Shown here piece after piece: positions 54,660 through 64,000 of a stretch of 64,000 nt of DNA. The notes under the pieces were generated by a model, which worked only from the letters and a program-made list of their open reading frames with translations, did no database searches and was not told the origin of the DNA. A program made the translations under genes and the position numbers. The DNA is from Pseudomonadota bacterium (lineage in GTDB: Bacteria > Pseudomonadota > Gammaproteobacteria > Xanthomonadales > Xanthomonadaceae): the NCBI GenBank assembly GCA_018240435.1, contig JAFEFT010000009.1:1-64000 (forward strand). The letters are read 5' to 3'. Each line of letters begins with the position of its first letter. Position 1 is the stretch's first letter.

Positions 54660-55114
54660 GGATCAGGCTCCGCCGCCACGTCGGCACGCGCGAGCCCGGC
54701 CGCGACCAGCGTGCGGGCATCGCCAACCAGGCTCGCAAGTTGCTGGCGGGTGGTTTGCAAGTCGGCCAGCCGCAACACGGCCAGCGCCCGCCACGCCAGC
54801 AGCGCCGCCAGCAGCAGATCGGCCAGCGCCGGCAGCGCCAGTGCCGCGCCCCAGCCCAGACCGGCGGCATGCAGCCCCCACACCGCCAGCGCGGTGAGCA
54901 AGACCCAGCCAGTGAACGCCAGCACGGCGGCGGCGGCGAACAGCAACGCGCCCTGCGTGGCCGCCGTTCGCGCCAGCGCCAGATCGGCCAGCAACAAGCG
55001 CCGCAGGGTGGTGGTGGCACTGCCGCCAGCGCCGGCGAACGCGCGCGCGGCGTCGTATACCGAGCGTGCGGCCTCGCCCAGCGGTGGCGGCGATGACGGC
55101 TCGGAATCGCCCAC
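54656..55114 (-). CDS. YqjE-like (phage holin family) membrane protein
   Basis: A 152-residue protein with two hydrophobic segments, GALLFAAAAVLAFTGWVLLT near residue 54 and ALALPALADLLLAALLAWRA near 90. Its place between YqjD-like and YqjK-like genes, and the spacing of helices, match YqjE, a ribosome-associated inner membrane protein. The phage holin family name is only a database label; no phage genes are near. It overlaps the neighbour at 54659 by 4 bases. The stop of the YqjD-like gene lies 3 bases upstream. Confidence 0.75.
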   Translation of the reverse strand: MGDSEPSSPPPLGEAARSVYDAARAFAGAGGSATTTLRRLLLADLALARTAATQGALLFAAAAVLAFTGWVLLTALAVWGLHAAGLGWGAALALPALADLLLAALLAWRALAVLRLADLQTTRQQLASLVGDARTLVAAGLARADVAAEPDP

Positions 55115-55117
55115 GCG

Positions 55118-55561
55118 TCAGTTGCGGCGGCTCAGCCGGGCGATCAGGTAGCCGGCGGCAAAGGCGGCGCCGAACGTCGTCCACGGCCGGCTGCGGATCA
55201 GATCCTCGGCCTGCGCGAACAGATCCTTGCTCTGCCCGAGCAGCTTCTCGAACTTGTCGTCGAGCTCGGCCTTGGCTTCGCGCGCGGCATCCCGACTGCC
55301 GCTCATCGCATCGGCCATGCCGACGGTGAGGTGATCACGCGCCTGTCCGGCACCGCTGGCGAAGTCGGCGCGAGCTTCCTTGACGCCACTGCTCAGGTGC
55401 TCGCGCGCCTGGCTGACACCGCTGGCGAAGTCGACCCGAGCCTCCTTGACGCCACTGCTGAGGTGGTCGCGGGCCTGCCCGAGATGGCCGGCGGCGCTGC
55501 GCAGGTGCGAGGCGGGGCGTTCGGCGGGCACGGGGACTTCGGATTCATCGGCAGTGGTCAT
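55118..55561 (-). CDS. YqjD/ElaB-like (DUF883) protein with 22-residue repeats
   Basis: A 147-residue protein. The C-terminus (FAQAEDLIRSRPWTTFGAAF then AAGYLIARLSRRN) is the DUF883 tail with a single membrane anchor, as in YqjD/ElaB, which tether ribosomes to the membrane in stationary phase. The N-terminal half repeats a 22-residue unit twice (28-49 and 50-71, e.g. GQARDHLSSGVKEARVDFAS) and a third time partly. Inside it an 11-residue period is visible, so a long amphipathic helix is likely. GGAGG lies 5 bases before the ATG at 55561. Confidence 0.82.
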   Translation of the reverse strand: MTTADESEVPVPAERPASHLRSAAGHLGQARDHLSSGVKEARVDFASGVSQAREHLSSGVKEARADFASGAGQARDHLTVGMADAMSGSRDAAREAKAELDDKFEKLLGQSKDLFAQAEDLIRSRPWTTFGAAFAAGYLIARLSRRN

Positions 55562-55639
55562 GACAGCCTCCATCGAAACATGGCGGGGGAAACATCGAGA
55601 ATACGCTACATCGCGGCGGCGCGGGCGCCCGCCGCCGGG

Positions 55640-57079
55640 TCATTGCAACGACAGGGTGCCGACCATCTGCCCGCGCACGAGGGTCATCTGCAGGCGTTGC
55701 GGCTTGTTCGCCAGCGCGGCCTGGAAGGCCGCCAGATCCTGCACGTCGGCGCCGTTGACCTGCGCCACCAGGTCGCCCGCCTGCAGATTGTTGACGTAGG
55801 CGCGGCTGCCCGGCGCGACCTGCGCCACCACCACGCCCGACAAACCCTTCTGGCGCAGGCTTTCCGGCAAATCGTCGAACGTCGCACCCTGCAAACGCGG
55901 ATCCAGACGCGCACCGACGAGCTTGTCGGCCTGCGCCTTGAGCGCAGCCGACAGCGTCAGCGCATGACCATCGCGCAAGACTTGCAAGGTAATCGGCTTG
56001 CCGACCGGCGCCAGCCCTTCGGCGTTGCGCAGCGCCTGCGCATTGGCCACCGTCTCGCCATTGACGGCGGTGATCACGTCGCCGATCTTCACGCCAGCCA
56101 CCTGCGCCGCCGATCCGGCATAAACGCGGCTGACCAGCGCGCCGCGGCCGTTGGCGAGCTTGAGCGCCTGCACGATGCGATCGTTCAGATCCTGCGCCTC
56201 GACGCCCAGCGAGCCGCGCACCACCTTGCCGCTGGCAAGCAACTGCCGCATCACGTCCTGCGCCAGCGTCGACGGAATGGCGAAACCGATGCCGACGCTG
56301 CCGCCGCTCGGGCTGTAGATGGCACGATTGATGCCGACCAGCTCGCCGCGCAGATTGACCAGCGCGCCGCCGGAATTGCCCGGATTGATCGAGGCATCGG
56401 TCTGGATCATGTTCTGGTAGCCCAGCCCCTGCAGGCCGCTGCGGCCGAGCGCCGAGACGATACCGGAGGTGACGGTCTGGCCGAGCCCGAACGGATTGCC
56501 CACCGCGACCACGAAATCGCCGACCTGCAACTGCCGCGAATCGGCGATCGGCAGCGCGGTCAGATGATCGGCGGGAATCCGCACCAGGGCGATGTCGGTG
56601 CCCGGATCAGCGCCGACCAGGTGGCCTTCGACGGTGCGCCCGTCGGCCAGGGTGACGGTGATGCCGTCGGCGGCCTCGACGACGTGGTTGTTGGTGAGGA
56701 TCAGGCCGCGCTGGGCATCGACCACCACACCCGAACCCAGCGCCTGCTCGACGCGCTCCTGCGGCATGTCGGGGATGCCGAAGAACTGCCGGAAGAAGGG
56801 GTCCTCGGCGAGCGGATTGCGCACCCGCACGATGTGCTTGCTCTGGATGCTGACCACCGCCGGGGTGACACCGCGCAGCATCGGCGCCAGCGAGGGCAGC
56901 GCCTGCCCACCCACCTCCGGCGGCAGCGCGGCACGGGCGGGCGAAATGGCGGCCTCCAACGGCATCGATGCCGACGCCGGCGGCTGCGACGGGTCGACCG
57001 TGGCTCGGAATTGAAGGGCGAGCAGGCCGCCGAGGGTGGCGGCGCACAACAGCGAAAGGAAGGCGGGAATCGGGCGCAT
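55640..57079 (-). CDS. DegP/DegQ-type periplasmic serine protease
   Basis: A 479-residue HtrA protease. A signal peptide or anchor is near residues 6-24. The catalytic triad is H132 (TNNHVVEAADG), D162 (GTDIALVRI) and S236 (INPGNSGGAL). Two PDZ domains follow at about 275-365 and 385-479. This is the normal Do-family layout for protein quality control in the periplasm. The short Q-loop region (GIPDMPQERVEQALGSG) is closer to DegQ. The start at 57079 (MRPIPAFLSLL) gives the signal. Confidence 0.92.
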   Translation of the reverse strand: MRPIPAFLSLLCAATLGGLLALQFRATVDPSQPPASASMPLEAAISPARAALPPEVGGQALPSLAPMLRGVTPAVVSIQSKHIVRVRNPLAEDPFFRQFFGIPDMPQERVEQALGSGVVVDAQRGLILTNNHVVEAADGITVTLADGRTVEGHLVGADPGTDIALVRIPADHLTALPIADSRQLQVGDFVVAVGNPFGLGQTVTSGIVSALGRSGLQGLGYQNMIQTDASINPGNSGGALVNLRGELVGINRAIYSPSGGSVGIGFAIPSTLAQDVMRQLLASGKVVRGSLGVEAQDLNDRIVQALKLANGRGALVSRVYAGSAAQVAGVKIGDVITAVNGETVANAQALRNAEGLAPVGKPITLQVLRDGHALTLSAALKAQADKLVGARLDPRLQGATFDDLPESLRQKGLSGVVVAQVAPGSRAYVNNLQAGDLVAQVNGADVQDLAAFQAALANKPQRLQMTLVRGQMVGTLSLQ

Positions 57080-57246
57080 GTGGCTTGGACGGGATTTGAC
57101 CGGCACAAGTTCCAATTATGTGCGGTGGGCTTGAATATCAACTGACCATCACCCGGCTTCCCGGTTCGACGCCGCGTCAGCGAGCCATCGTGCGGCATTC
57201 CGCTGCCGTTTGTGGCCTCGTGCCGCAGCGATGCGATGATGGCGGC

Positions 57247-58191
57247 ATGGCCTCCACCACCCCGCCACCCGAAGTTTCGGTCGCGCTTTGCACCTTCAAC
57301 GGCGAACGCTACCTGCGCCAACAGCTCGACTCGGTGCTGGCGCAGCAGGACGTGGCCCTGGACGTGGTTGCGCTCGACGATGGCTCCACCGACGCCACCG
57401 GCGCCATCCTCGACGAATACGCCACGCGCGATCCGCGCCTGCGCTGGCAGGCCAATCCGCGCAACCTCGGCCCGACCGCGAGCTTCGAGCGGGCGATGGC
57501 GCTGTGCCGAGGTCCGTACATCGCGCCTTGCGATCAGGACGATGTCTGGCAACCGCGCAAGCTGGCCGAACTGCGCGCCGCGGTCGGCGACGCCGACCTC
57601 GTCTACTGCGATTCGGTCTACGTCGATGCGCAGGGGCGCGCGAGCGGGGGCCGGGTTTCGCAAGCCACCGCGATGCTCGCAGGCACCAACCCGATCGCAT
57701 GGCTGTTCACCAATTCGGTGTCCGGCCACGCCAGCCTGGTGCGTCGCGACCTGTTCGAGCAGGCGCGGCCATTCCCCGTCGGCGCCTACCACGACTGGTG
57801 GCTGGCGCTGTGTGCCGCCGGGCGCAACGGCGTGCGCTACCTGGACCGCGCGCTGGTCGACTACCGCCGCCATGAAAACGCTCATTCGGGCATGGGCCGG
57901 TCCTCGTCGGGCCGCTCGCGCACCGCGGCGGCAAGCCGCACCTGGCTAGACGAACGCCATGCCCTCATGCGGGCCTACGCCGGCACTTCGTTGCGCCGGC
58001 ACGAGATCGCCGCAGCGCTGGCGCAGGCGCTCGACGAGGCGCTCGGCAGCGGCCGCGGCGCACCGTTGCGCCGGCTGCTGTGGCGCCATCGTGATCTGCT
58101 GCCGGCATGGACGGGCATCGCCGCGCTGGACGCATTCAAGCTGCAACGGCGTCTGGCGACCAAACTCCGGCGCGCCCGCATGGCCGGATGA
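57247..58191 (+). CDS. family 2 glycosyltransferase
   Basis: A 314-residue GT-A enzyme. The start EVSVALCTFNGERYLRQQLD, the LDDGSTDATGAILDEYA motif near residue 39 and the metal motif APCDQDDVWQPRKL near 95 are all present. The W-containing DVWQP pattern matches rhamnosyl- or galactosyl-transferases of LPS/EPS (WfgD type). The acceptor is unknown. The ATG at 57247 was chosen; an earlier start at 57118 runs through non-coding-like sequence. It converges on the second GT2 gene. Confidence 0.87.
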   Translation: MASTTPPPEVSVALCTFNGERYLRQQLDSVLAQQDVALDVVALDDGSTDATGAILDEYATRDPRLRWQANPRNLGPTASFERAMALCRGPYIAPCDQDDVWQPRKLAELRAAVGDADLVYCDSVYVDAQGRASGGRVSQATAMLAGTNPIAWLFTNSVSGHASLVRRDLFEQARPFPVGAYHDWWLALCAAGRNGVRYLDRALVDYRRHENAHSGMGRSSSGRSRTAAASRTWLDERHALMRAYAGTSLRRHEIAAALAQALDEALGSGRGAPLRRLLWRHRDLLPAWTGIAALDAFKLQRRLATKLRRARMAG

Positions 58192-58238
58192 GCGACCGGC
58201 GAGGCCCGCCCAGGGTCGGTGCGACTGAAACGACCACC

Positions 58239-59219
58239 TCAGCCGCGCCCGAACCAGCGCCGCGGCAGCAACAACTTGAGCGCGCGCTCGGCGCTCTTGC
58301 GGCGCAGGCCGGGATGGCGCAGGCCGCGCCACAATGGCCCGAGCCATTGCCGGCGCGGGCGGTCGAGTATGGCCTCGCGCATGTCGGCTTCGAGCCGGTA
58401 CATCCGCGCCAGTTCCAGCGCCAGCGCACGGCGTTCGCCGGACAGCTGCGGGCTGGCTGCGACACAGCGTTCCTGGTCGGCGGCGATATCCCGATACATC
58501 GCCAGCACGCGGCGATTGCGTCGTTCGTAGCCGGCCCAGTCGGCGCCGCTGCGGTCGAACATCCAGTCGTTGAGGTTGCGGTCATGCCGGCGATAACCGA
58601 GCAGCGGCTCGGCGATGCAGCGGCAACTGCCCAGCAGCACCGCGCGCAGGCTGAGCATGTTGTCCTCGACCACGCCCTGCAGCGGCGGCAGCTCGGTCAG
58701 CAGGCGGCGGCGCACGGCCATCGACGCACCGAGCACCGTGGCCATCTTGCCGCGGCGCAGGAACCAGCGCTGATCGACCTGCCCGGGCAGACCGCGCACG
58801 GCGCGCGCGAGAATCCGCCCGCTGACATCGATGTCATCGACCGCCGAGCCGACCACCATCGTCTCCGGGTGCGCGTGCATCTGCGCGAGCAGGCGTTCGA
58901 CCCGCTGCGGATAGGCGACGTCGTCGCCGGCCAGAAACACCAGTACCTCGCCGGTCGCGATCGCCGCCAGTTCGACCAGATGCGCGCACAGGCCGAGGTT
59001 GCGCGGCGTGCTGCGCACGCACACCCGGTGCGGCCCCGCATATCCCGCCAGCACCTGTTGCGCCGCCTCGAAGGTACCGTCGCCGGAACTGTCGTCGGAA
59101 ACGATGATTTCGCTCGGCACCGTCTGCGCCAGCGCCGACGCGATCGATTCGGCGATCGTCGCGCGCATCCGGTAGGCGATCACCAGCACACTGGCCGAGG
59201 GCGCGCCCCTCGCGCTCAC
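58239..59219 (-). CDS. family 2 glycosyltransferase
   Basis: A 326-residue GT-A enzyme. VLVIAYRMRATIAESIASAL near residue 10 opens the fold. The Asp-containing IIVSDDSSGDGTFEAAQQVL segment follows near 38, and the metal motif is VFLAGDDVAYPQRVERLL near 95. The C-terminal part is basic. The start is taken as GTG at 59219, overlapping the methyltransferase stop (GTGA); the longer frame to 59252 is less likely. It belongs to the cluster with the methyltransferase and another GT2, so surface glycan synthesis is likely. Confidence 0.85.
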   Translation of the reverse strand: MSARGAPSASVLVIAYRMRATIAESIASALAQTVPSEIIVSDDSSGDGTFEAAQQVLAGYAGPHRVCVRSTPRNLGLCAHLVELAAIATGEVLVFLAGDDVAYPQRVERLLAQMHAHPETMVVGSAVDDIDVSGRILARAVRGLPGQVDQRWFLRRGKMATVLGASMAVRRRLLTELPPLQGVVEDNMLSLRAVLLGSCRCIAEPLLGYRRHDRNLNDWMFDRSGADWAGYERRNRRVLAMYRDIAADQERCVAASPQLSGERRALALELARMYRLEADMREAILDRPRRQWLGPLWRGLRHPGLRRKSAERALKLLLPRRWFGRG

Positions 59220-59872
59220 CGCGAGGATTCCTTGATCGCCTCGAGCTCCCACAGGAAATAGGTGCCGCGATCGCGCGGATCGGGCTTGCCGCGCAGCCGA
59301 CGCGACACCGCGCGAAACGCATGTGCCACCTGCTTGAGTCCGCTGCGCCGGCGGCGCTCGGCGAGAGCCTGCGGGTGCGCGTCGTAGGCATCCTGCACAT
59401 GCGTCCAGTGTGCGCGGCGCGCCTGAAAGCGCCCGCCGAAACCGTACATTCGCGCGACCGGCTCGATGCCACAGAAATATTCGTGCGTGCGCGCGGTGAT
59501 GATGTTGACGTGGGTCGGGTCGACGAAGGCCTCGGCGTGCGGGAACGCCGGCGTCAGCGCGTACAGCAATCCGCCGGGAGCCAGCACCCGCCAGATCTCG
59601 TCCATCAGGCGCACGAACGGCAACACCGTGCCGCCGCCATCGGGCGCCAGCAGCACGCGCGGCACATGCTCGATGAAATCGAACGCCGACACCGAGCCGA
59701 AGCTGGCATCGGCAAACGGGATGGGCTGCAAGGCGAGGTTGGCCACGCGATAGTCGAACCGATCCGACGCCGGCAACGGGCGGATGTCGACGCCGGCCAG
59801 GCGCGCGCGTCCGTAGGGGTTGCGCGGTACGGCGCCGCAGCCGAGATCGAGGTGGTAGTCGGGAAGGTTCAT
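59216..59872 (-). CDS. class I SAM-dependent methyltransferase
   Basis: A 218-residue methyltransferase. The SAM-site motif I is YHLDLGCGAVPRNPYGRARL near residue 6, and the acidic tip is AGVDIRPLPASDR near 27. The late motif LAPGGLLYALTPAFPHAEAF is near 98. The type with DPTHVNIIT and YFCGIEP is common in LPS and EPS loci, where methyl groups are put on sugars. It lies between GT2 genes and overlaps the next by 4 bases. The start at 59872 (MNLPDYHLDLGCG) was chosen. Confidence 0.87.
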   Translation of the reverse strand: MNLPDYHLDLGCGAVPRNPYGRARLAGVDIRPLPASDRFDYRVANLALQPIPFADASFGSVSAFDFIEHVPRVLLAPDGGGTVLPFVRLMDEIWRVLAPGGLLYALTPAFPHAEAFVDPTHVNIITARTHEYFCGIEPVARMYGFGGRFQARRAHWTHVQDAYDAHPQALAERRRRSGLKQVAHAFRAVSRRLRGKPDPRDRGTYFLWELEAIKESSR

Positions 59873-59924
59873 GCGCGCGTCCGAATCGGTGCGGATGTTA
59901 CCCGGAAAGCGCGCGCACCCGTGC

Positions 59925-60698
59925 TCATTGGCGTTGCAGTGCGCGCAAGGCGCGGTACTTGGCGTGCACATAACGCGTGTGGCAGGCGTGATACGTCCAC
60001 GCCGTGCCACCGTCGAGAAAGCCGCCGCGCAGCACATAGTTGCGCAGCCAGTGCACGGCGGCGTGCAACGGCGCCGCCAGCACGCCGGCGCGCCGTCCTT
60101 CGGCGTGCTTCTGCCGCGCCCACAAACCCGCGTAGCGCGCGAGCTTGGCGCGGTATTCGGCCAGCGAGCGGGCGGTATCGTGCTCGATGCGTGCGCGCAC
60201 CGACGCGACGCGGCGACCGCGCAGATCCAGTCGTTCGTGCACCTGCGCTGGCAGATAGCGCAGGTTCGGCCGGAACAGGCGCTCGACCGGCTCGCGCCCC
60301 CAGCCGCCATGATCGAGCACCGTGCCGAGAAAGTGGGTGCGCCGCGCGAGTTTCCAGACATCCGCTCGCTCGACCGCGCCGGTCGCGAACAATTCGCGCA
60401 ACGCCTCTGCCGCGCCCTCGCCCAGCCATTCGTCGGCGTCGAGCAGCAGCGCCCACGGCTGCATCGCCTGCGCGATCGCCGCGTTTTTCTGTTCGGGAAA
60501 ACCCAACCAATCCTGTTGCCGCACGATCGCGCCAGCGGCCTGCGCCTGGCTCGCGGTGTCGTCGGTCGAACCCGAATCGAGCACGATGACCTCGGCGCAC
60601 ACCTTCGCCAATGAGGCCACGCAACGACCGATGCGATCGCCCTCGTTCATGGCGATCACCAGCCCCGACAGCGGCAGGCGTGGCGCGGCGTCAGTCAT
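59925..60698 (-). CDS. WaaE-type family 2 glycosyltransferase
   Basis: A 257-residue GT2 enzyme of the type called WaaE/KdtX. Motifs are LSGLVIAMNEGDRIGRCVAS near residue 11, EVIVLDSGSTDDTASQAQAA near 34, ALLLDADEWLGEGAAEAL near 80 and the REPVERLFRPNLRYLPAQVH block near 133. Family members add sugars to the LPS inner core. The ATG at 60698 overlaps the LpxL stop (60691) by 8 bases, so translation may be coupled to the lipid A acyltransferase. Confidence 0.87.
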   Translation of the reverse strand: MTDAAPRLPLSGLVIAMNEGDRIGRCVASLAKVCAEVIVLDSGSTDDTASQAQAAGAIVRQQDWLGFPEQKNAAIAQAMQPWALLLDADEWLGEGAAEALRELFATGAVERADVWKLARRTHFLGTVLDHGGWGREPVERLFRPNLRYLPAQVHERLDLRGRRVASVRARIEHDTARSLAEYRAKLARYAGLWARQKHAEGRRAGVLAAPLHAAVHWLRNYVLRGGFLDGGTAWTYHACHTRYVHAKYRALRALQRQ

Positions 60699-61608
60699 AG
60701 GGCGCCGCGAACGGCGATCCGGGCGGTTGCAGGCTGTAGCGCTTGTAAGTCCATTGGTATTGCGCCAGATCGCGGCGGGCGATGGCCTCGATGCCGGCAT
60801 CGAGCGCCGATACCGCCAGCGAAATATCCGCGCCGCTCACCGCCGGGTCGGCGGCGAACAGATGCACGTCGAAGCGAACCGCACCACGTCGCTCGCTCTC
60901 CGGCAGACGTTCGGCGATCGCATACAGCACGGTCGCGCCGGTGCGCTGCGCCAGCCGCGGCAGCAAGGTCATGGTCAGCGCCGGCACCCCGAAGAACGGC
61001 GCGAACTCGCCATCGCCGAGCTTCGGCCGCTGATCGGGCAGGATGCCGACCACGCCGCCCGCGATCAACGTCTTGAGCAAGTTCCGCGCGGCGCTGGCAC
61101 CGGCGGCGACCTGCCGGACGTTGTTGCGACCGCGCACACGGCGCAGGAAAGCCTCGCCCGACGCGTGCTCGGGCGGCCGATACAGCACGGTGATCGGCGT
61201 GCGCGACGCCAACCATTGATTGAGCAGCTCCCAGTTGCCGTAATGCGGCGCGGCGATGATCAAGCCCTTGCCGGCGGCGAGCGCGGCGTCGAACAACTCC
61301 TGCCCGTGCACGGCGCCGATCAGGCGCAGGTTGTCGGGCTCGCGGCGCGTCCAGAAACGCAGCGTTTCCAGTAGTCCGCGAAAGGTGGCGCGCAGCACCG
61401 CGCGCAAGCTGCGTTGCTGTTCGTCGGCATCCAGCGGCGGCTGGATCAAGGCCAGATTCGCCCGCGCCACCCGCGCCTCGCGCACGTTCGCCACCCGCGC
61501 AACCCACGCCATGCCATCGCCAAGCCGGTCGAGAACCGCCAGCGGCAAGCGGCCAATGACGGTCGCGAGGGCGTACAGGGCGAAGCCGGCAATGTGGGCA
61601 AGGCGCAT
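60691..61608 (-). CDS. lpxL: lipid A biosynthesis acyltransferase (LpxL/HtrB type)
   Basis: A 305-residue late acyltransferase that puts a secondary acyl chain on lipid A. The N-terminal helix (IAGFALYALATVIGRLPLAV) anchors it in the inner membrane. The catalytic HX4E motif is in GLIIAAPHYGNWELLNQWLA near residue 122. The later LYRPPEHASGEAFLRRVRGR and ILPDQRPKLGDGEFAPFFG motifs are typical. The start at 61608 (MRLAHIAGF) gives the usual length. It precedes the LPS-type GT2 on the same strand. Confidence 0.9.
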   Translation of the reverse strand: MRLAHIAGFALYALATVIGRLPLAVLDRLGDGMAWVARVANVREARVARANLALIQPPLDADEQQRSLRAVLRATFRGLLETLRFWTRREPDNLRLIGAVHGQELFDAALAAGKGLIIAAPHYGNWELLNQWLASRTPITVLYRPPEHASGEAFLRRVRGRNNVRQVAAGASAARNLLKTLIAGGVVGILPDQRPKLGDGEFAPFFGVPALTMTLLPRLAQRTGATVLYAIAERLPESERRGAVRFDVHLFAADPAVSGADISLAVSALDAGIEAIARRDLAQYQWTYKRYSLQPPGSPFAAPYD

Positions 61609-61736
61609 CGCGGGAGTGTAATGGCGCAGGGAGCAGACAAGGCAAGAAGCATTGGACATCAAGATGACGCCCGGAATGCAGTACGATCCCTCGTCGGTGG
61701 CGGTTCCGTCCGGTGGTGTCGGGCAGTCCGATCGTG

Positions 61737-61906
61737 GTTCGACAGGCTCACCACGAACGGCTGGCTCACCGCGAGCGGTTGGCTCATCACGAACGGCTGG
61801 CTCACCGCGAGCGGTTGGCTCATCACGAACCGTTGGCTCACCACGAATGACGAGTTCACCGCGCATGACGGGCTCACCGCGAGTGGTTGTTGCACCACGA
61901 ATGATT
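61737..61906. repeat. 18-bp x9 tandem array
   Basis: The 348-base gap between lpxL and dtd holds nine 18-base units at 61745-61906, without interruption. The first five are well conserved (GGCTCACCGCGAGCGGTT alternating with GGCTCATCACGAACGGCT) and the last ones decay. The array grows from a TTCGACAGGCTCACC element at 61739. The rest of the gap shows nothing. Confidence 0.9.
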
Positions 61907-61956
61907 CGTCGGCGTGAGCGCCTTGTCGCCTTTTTCCCGTCTGCCTGCCCCGCCCC

Positions 61957-62409
61957 ATGCTCGCCCTGATCCAACGCGTGACCCACGCCCGCGTCAGTGT
62001 CGACGGCGAAGTCGTCGGCGCCATCGGCGCAGGCCTGCTGGCGCTGGTCGCGGTCGAGCCCGGCGACGGCGCCGCGCAAGTCGAGCGCACCTGCGATCGC
62101 CTGCTCGGTTATCGCATCTTCGACGACGATCAGGGCCGGATGAACCGCTCGCTGGCCGACACCGGCGGCGGCCTGCTGCTGGTCAGCCAGTTCACCCTGG
62201 CCGCCGATACCCGCAAGGGCATGCGCCCGGGGTTTTCCACCGCGGCCGATCCGGCCGAGGGTTTGCGTTGGTTCCAGCGGCTGGTCGAATCGGCGCGGGC
62301 ACGTCATCCGATCGTGGCCACTGGGCGTTACGGGGCGCACATGCGGGTTGAACTGGTCAACGACGGGCCGGCGACGTTCCTGCTGACGGCGCGCGCCGGC
62401 CCGGCCTGA
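61957..62409 (+). CDS. dtd: D-aminoacyl-tRNA deacylase
   Basis: A 150-residue Dtd that removes D-amino acids and glycine from mischarged tRNA. The two active-site motifs are intact: [20 protein letters not shown] near residue 75 and [11 protein letters not shown] near the C-terminus. The N-terminus [20 protein letters not shown] is standard. It lies downstream of an 18-base tandem array and 122 bases before rpoD on the same strand; the two may share transcription, but rpoD has its own promoter. Confidence 0.96.
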   Translation: MLALIQRVTHARVSVDGEVVGAIGAGLLALVAVEPGDGAAQVERTCDRLLGYRIFDDDQGRMNRSLADTGGGLLLVSQFTLAADTRKGMRPGFSTAADPAEGLRWFQRLVESARARHPIVATGRYGAHMRVELVNDGPATFLLTARAGPA

Positions 62410-62473
62410 TCGCGCCGGCCAGGGCGACGCGGCGGCGGTGGCCGCGGACACGATTTCCTTGCCGGTCAAGGCC

Positions 62474-62504
62474 TTGGGAAACCGGACCGGGACCGCGATA
62501 TAAT
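62474..62504 (+). promoter_or_regulatory. rpoD promoter
   Basis: A perfect TATAAT lies at 62499-62504, 28 bases before the rpoD start. TTGGGA at 62474-62479 gives a 19-base spacer, so the -35 is not ideal; TGGGAA at 62475 gives 18. Confidence 0.6.
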
Positions 62505-62531
62505 GACAGGTCAACTTCACGCGGCGCACCC

Positions 62532-64000
<1,469 letters not shown>

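Noticed and set aside
54656..55114. prophage holin
   Set aside because: The family is only named phage holin. The neighbours are yqjD/E/K-like and no phage gene is near.
61745..61906. possible CRISPR array
   Set aside because: Units of 18 bases are directly joined with no spacers and decay gradually, and no cas gene is present.

Overview
The window is GC-rich, densely packed Gammaproteobacterial DNA of Lysobacterales (Xanthomonadales) type, most likely family Rhodanobacteraceae. The family is inferred from protein character and gene order, not from a marker search. Pointers are pmbA and darP (yjgA) beside tldD, a degenerate FimX-like REC-PAS-GGDEF-EAL protein, an mtaD-ubiG-gph-phytoene synthase-folE2 run, a yjbEFGH-like exopolysaccharide operon with its own Wza-type exporter, and rpoD at the right edge. 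No rRNA, tRNA, CRISPR array, prophage or intact insertion sequence was seen. About 58 protein genes are supported. Two are cut by the window edges: a DUF1800 gene on the left and rpoD on the right.

Layout. 1-4.3 kb: DUF1800 end, then a four-gene membrane set (TM2/zinc ribbon, membrane protein, SPFH/SHOCT, DUF4870) closed by a terminator. 4.4-9.7 kb: pmbA, darP, tldD, and an aminotransferase IV/sulfotransferase-like pair. 9.7-15 kb: yjbE-wza-yjbF-yjbG-yjbH-like operon with a readable sigma-70 promoter. 15.2-17.4 kb: queA-tgt. 17.6-21 kb: an unrecognised exported protein and a DUF3142 lipoprotein. 21.3-25.2 kb: ABC exporter plus NarL-type two-component system. 25.7-30.7 kb: class III aminotransferase, MBL lipoprotein, a receiver protein with a very long Ala/Pro/Thr tail, and a small exported protein. 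30.8-35.7 kb: mtaD, ubiG, gph, squalene/phytoene synthase-like, folE2. 35.9-39.8 kb: efp facing epmB, then fimX. 40.7-44.2 kb: ybeD-lipB and prc. 44.3-45.8 kb: Lrp regulator facing a DMT transporter. 46-50.7 kb: MacB-type ABC efflux set. 51-57 kb: M17 aminopeptidase, HAD phosphatase, AI-2E permease with yqjD/E/K-like genes, Deg protease. 57.2-61.6 kb: glycosyltransferases, methyltransferase and LpxL acyltransferase. 62-64 kb: dtd and rpoD.

The unusual signal lies mainly between genes. Short repeats fill most of the larger gaps. They include 7-bp tandem arrays of several different sequences at six or more loci, an 18-bp x9 array, a 31-bp x3 array, a 215-bp higher-order repeat, REPIN-like inverted doublets whose stems co-vary, and a 157-bp MITE with IS5-like ends between CTAG sites. 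At ubiG a 50-bp duplication has left a 65-codon upstream ORF, a second UbiG N-terminus with its own ribosome binding site, whose stop overlaps the ubiG start as ATGA.

Functionally the window is mostly housekeeping and envelope: tRNA queuosine, EF-P modification, lipoylation, ubiquinone, folate, capsule/LPS assembly, periplasmic proteolysis and type IV pilus-related signalling. Coordinates, frames and motifs were read directly from the sequence. Family names come from recognition of motifs and gene order and have not been checked by database search.
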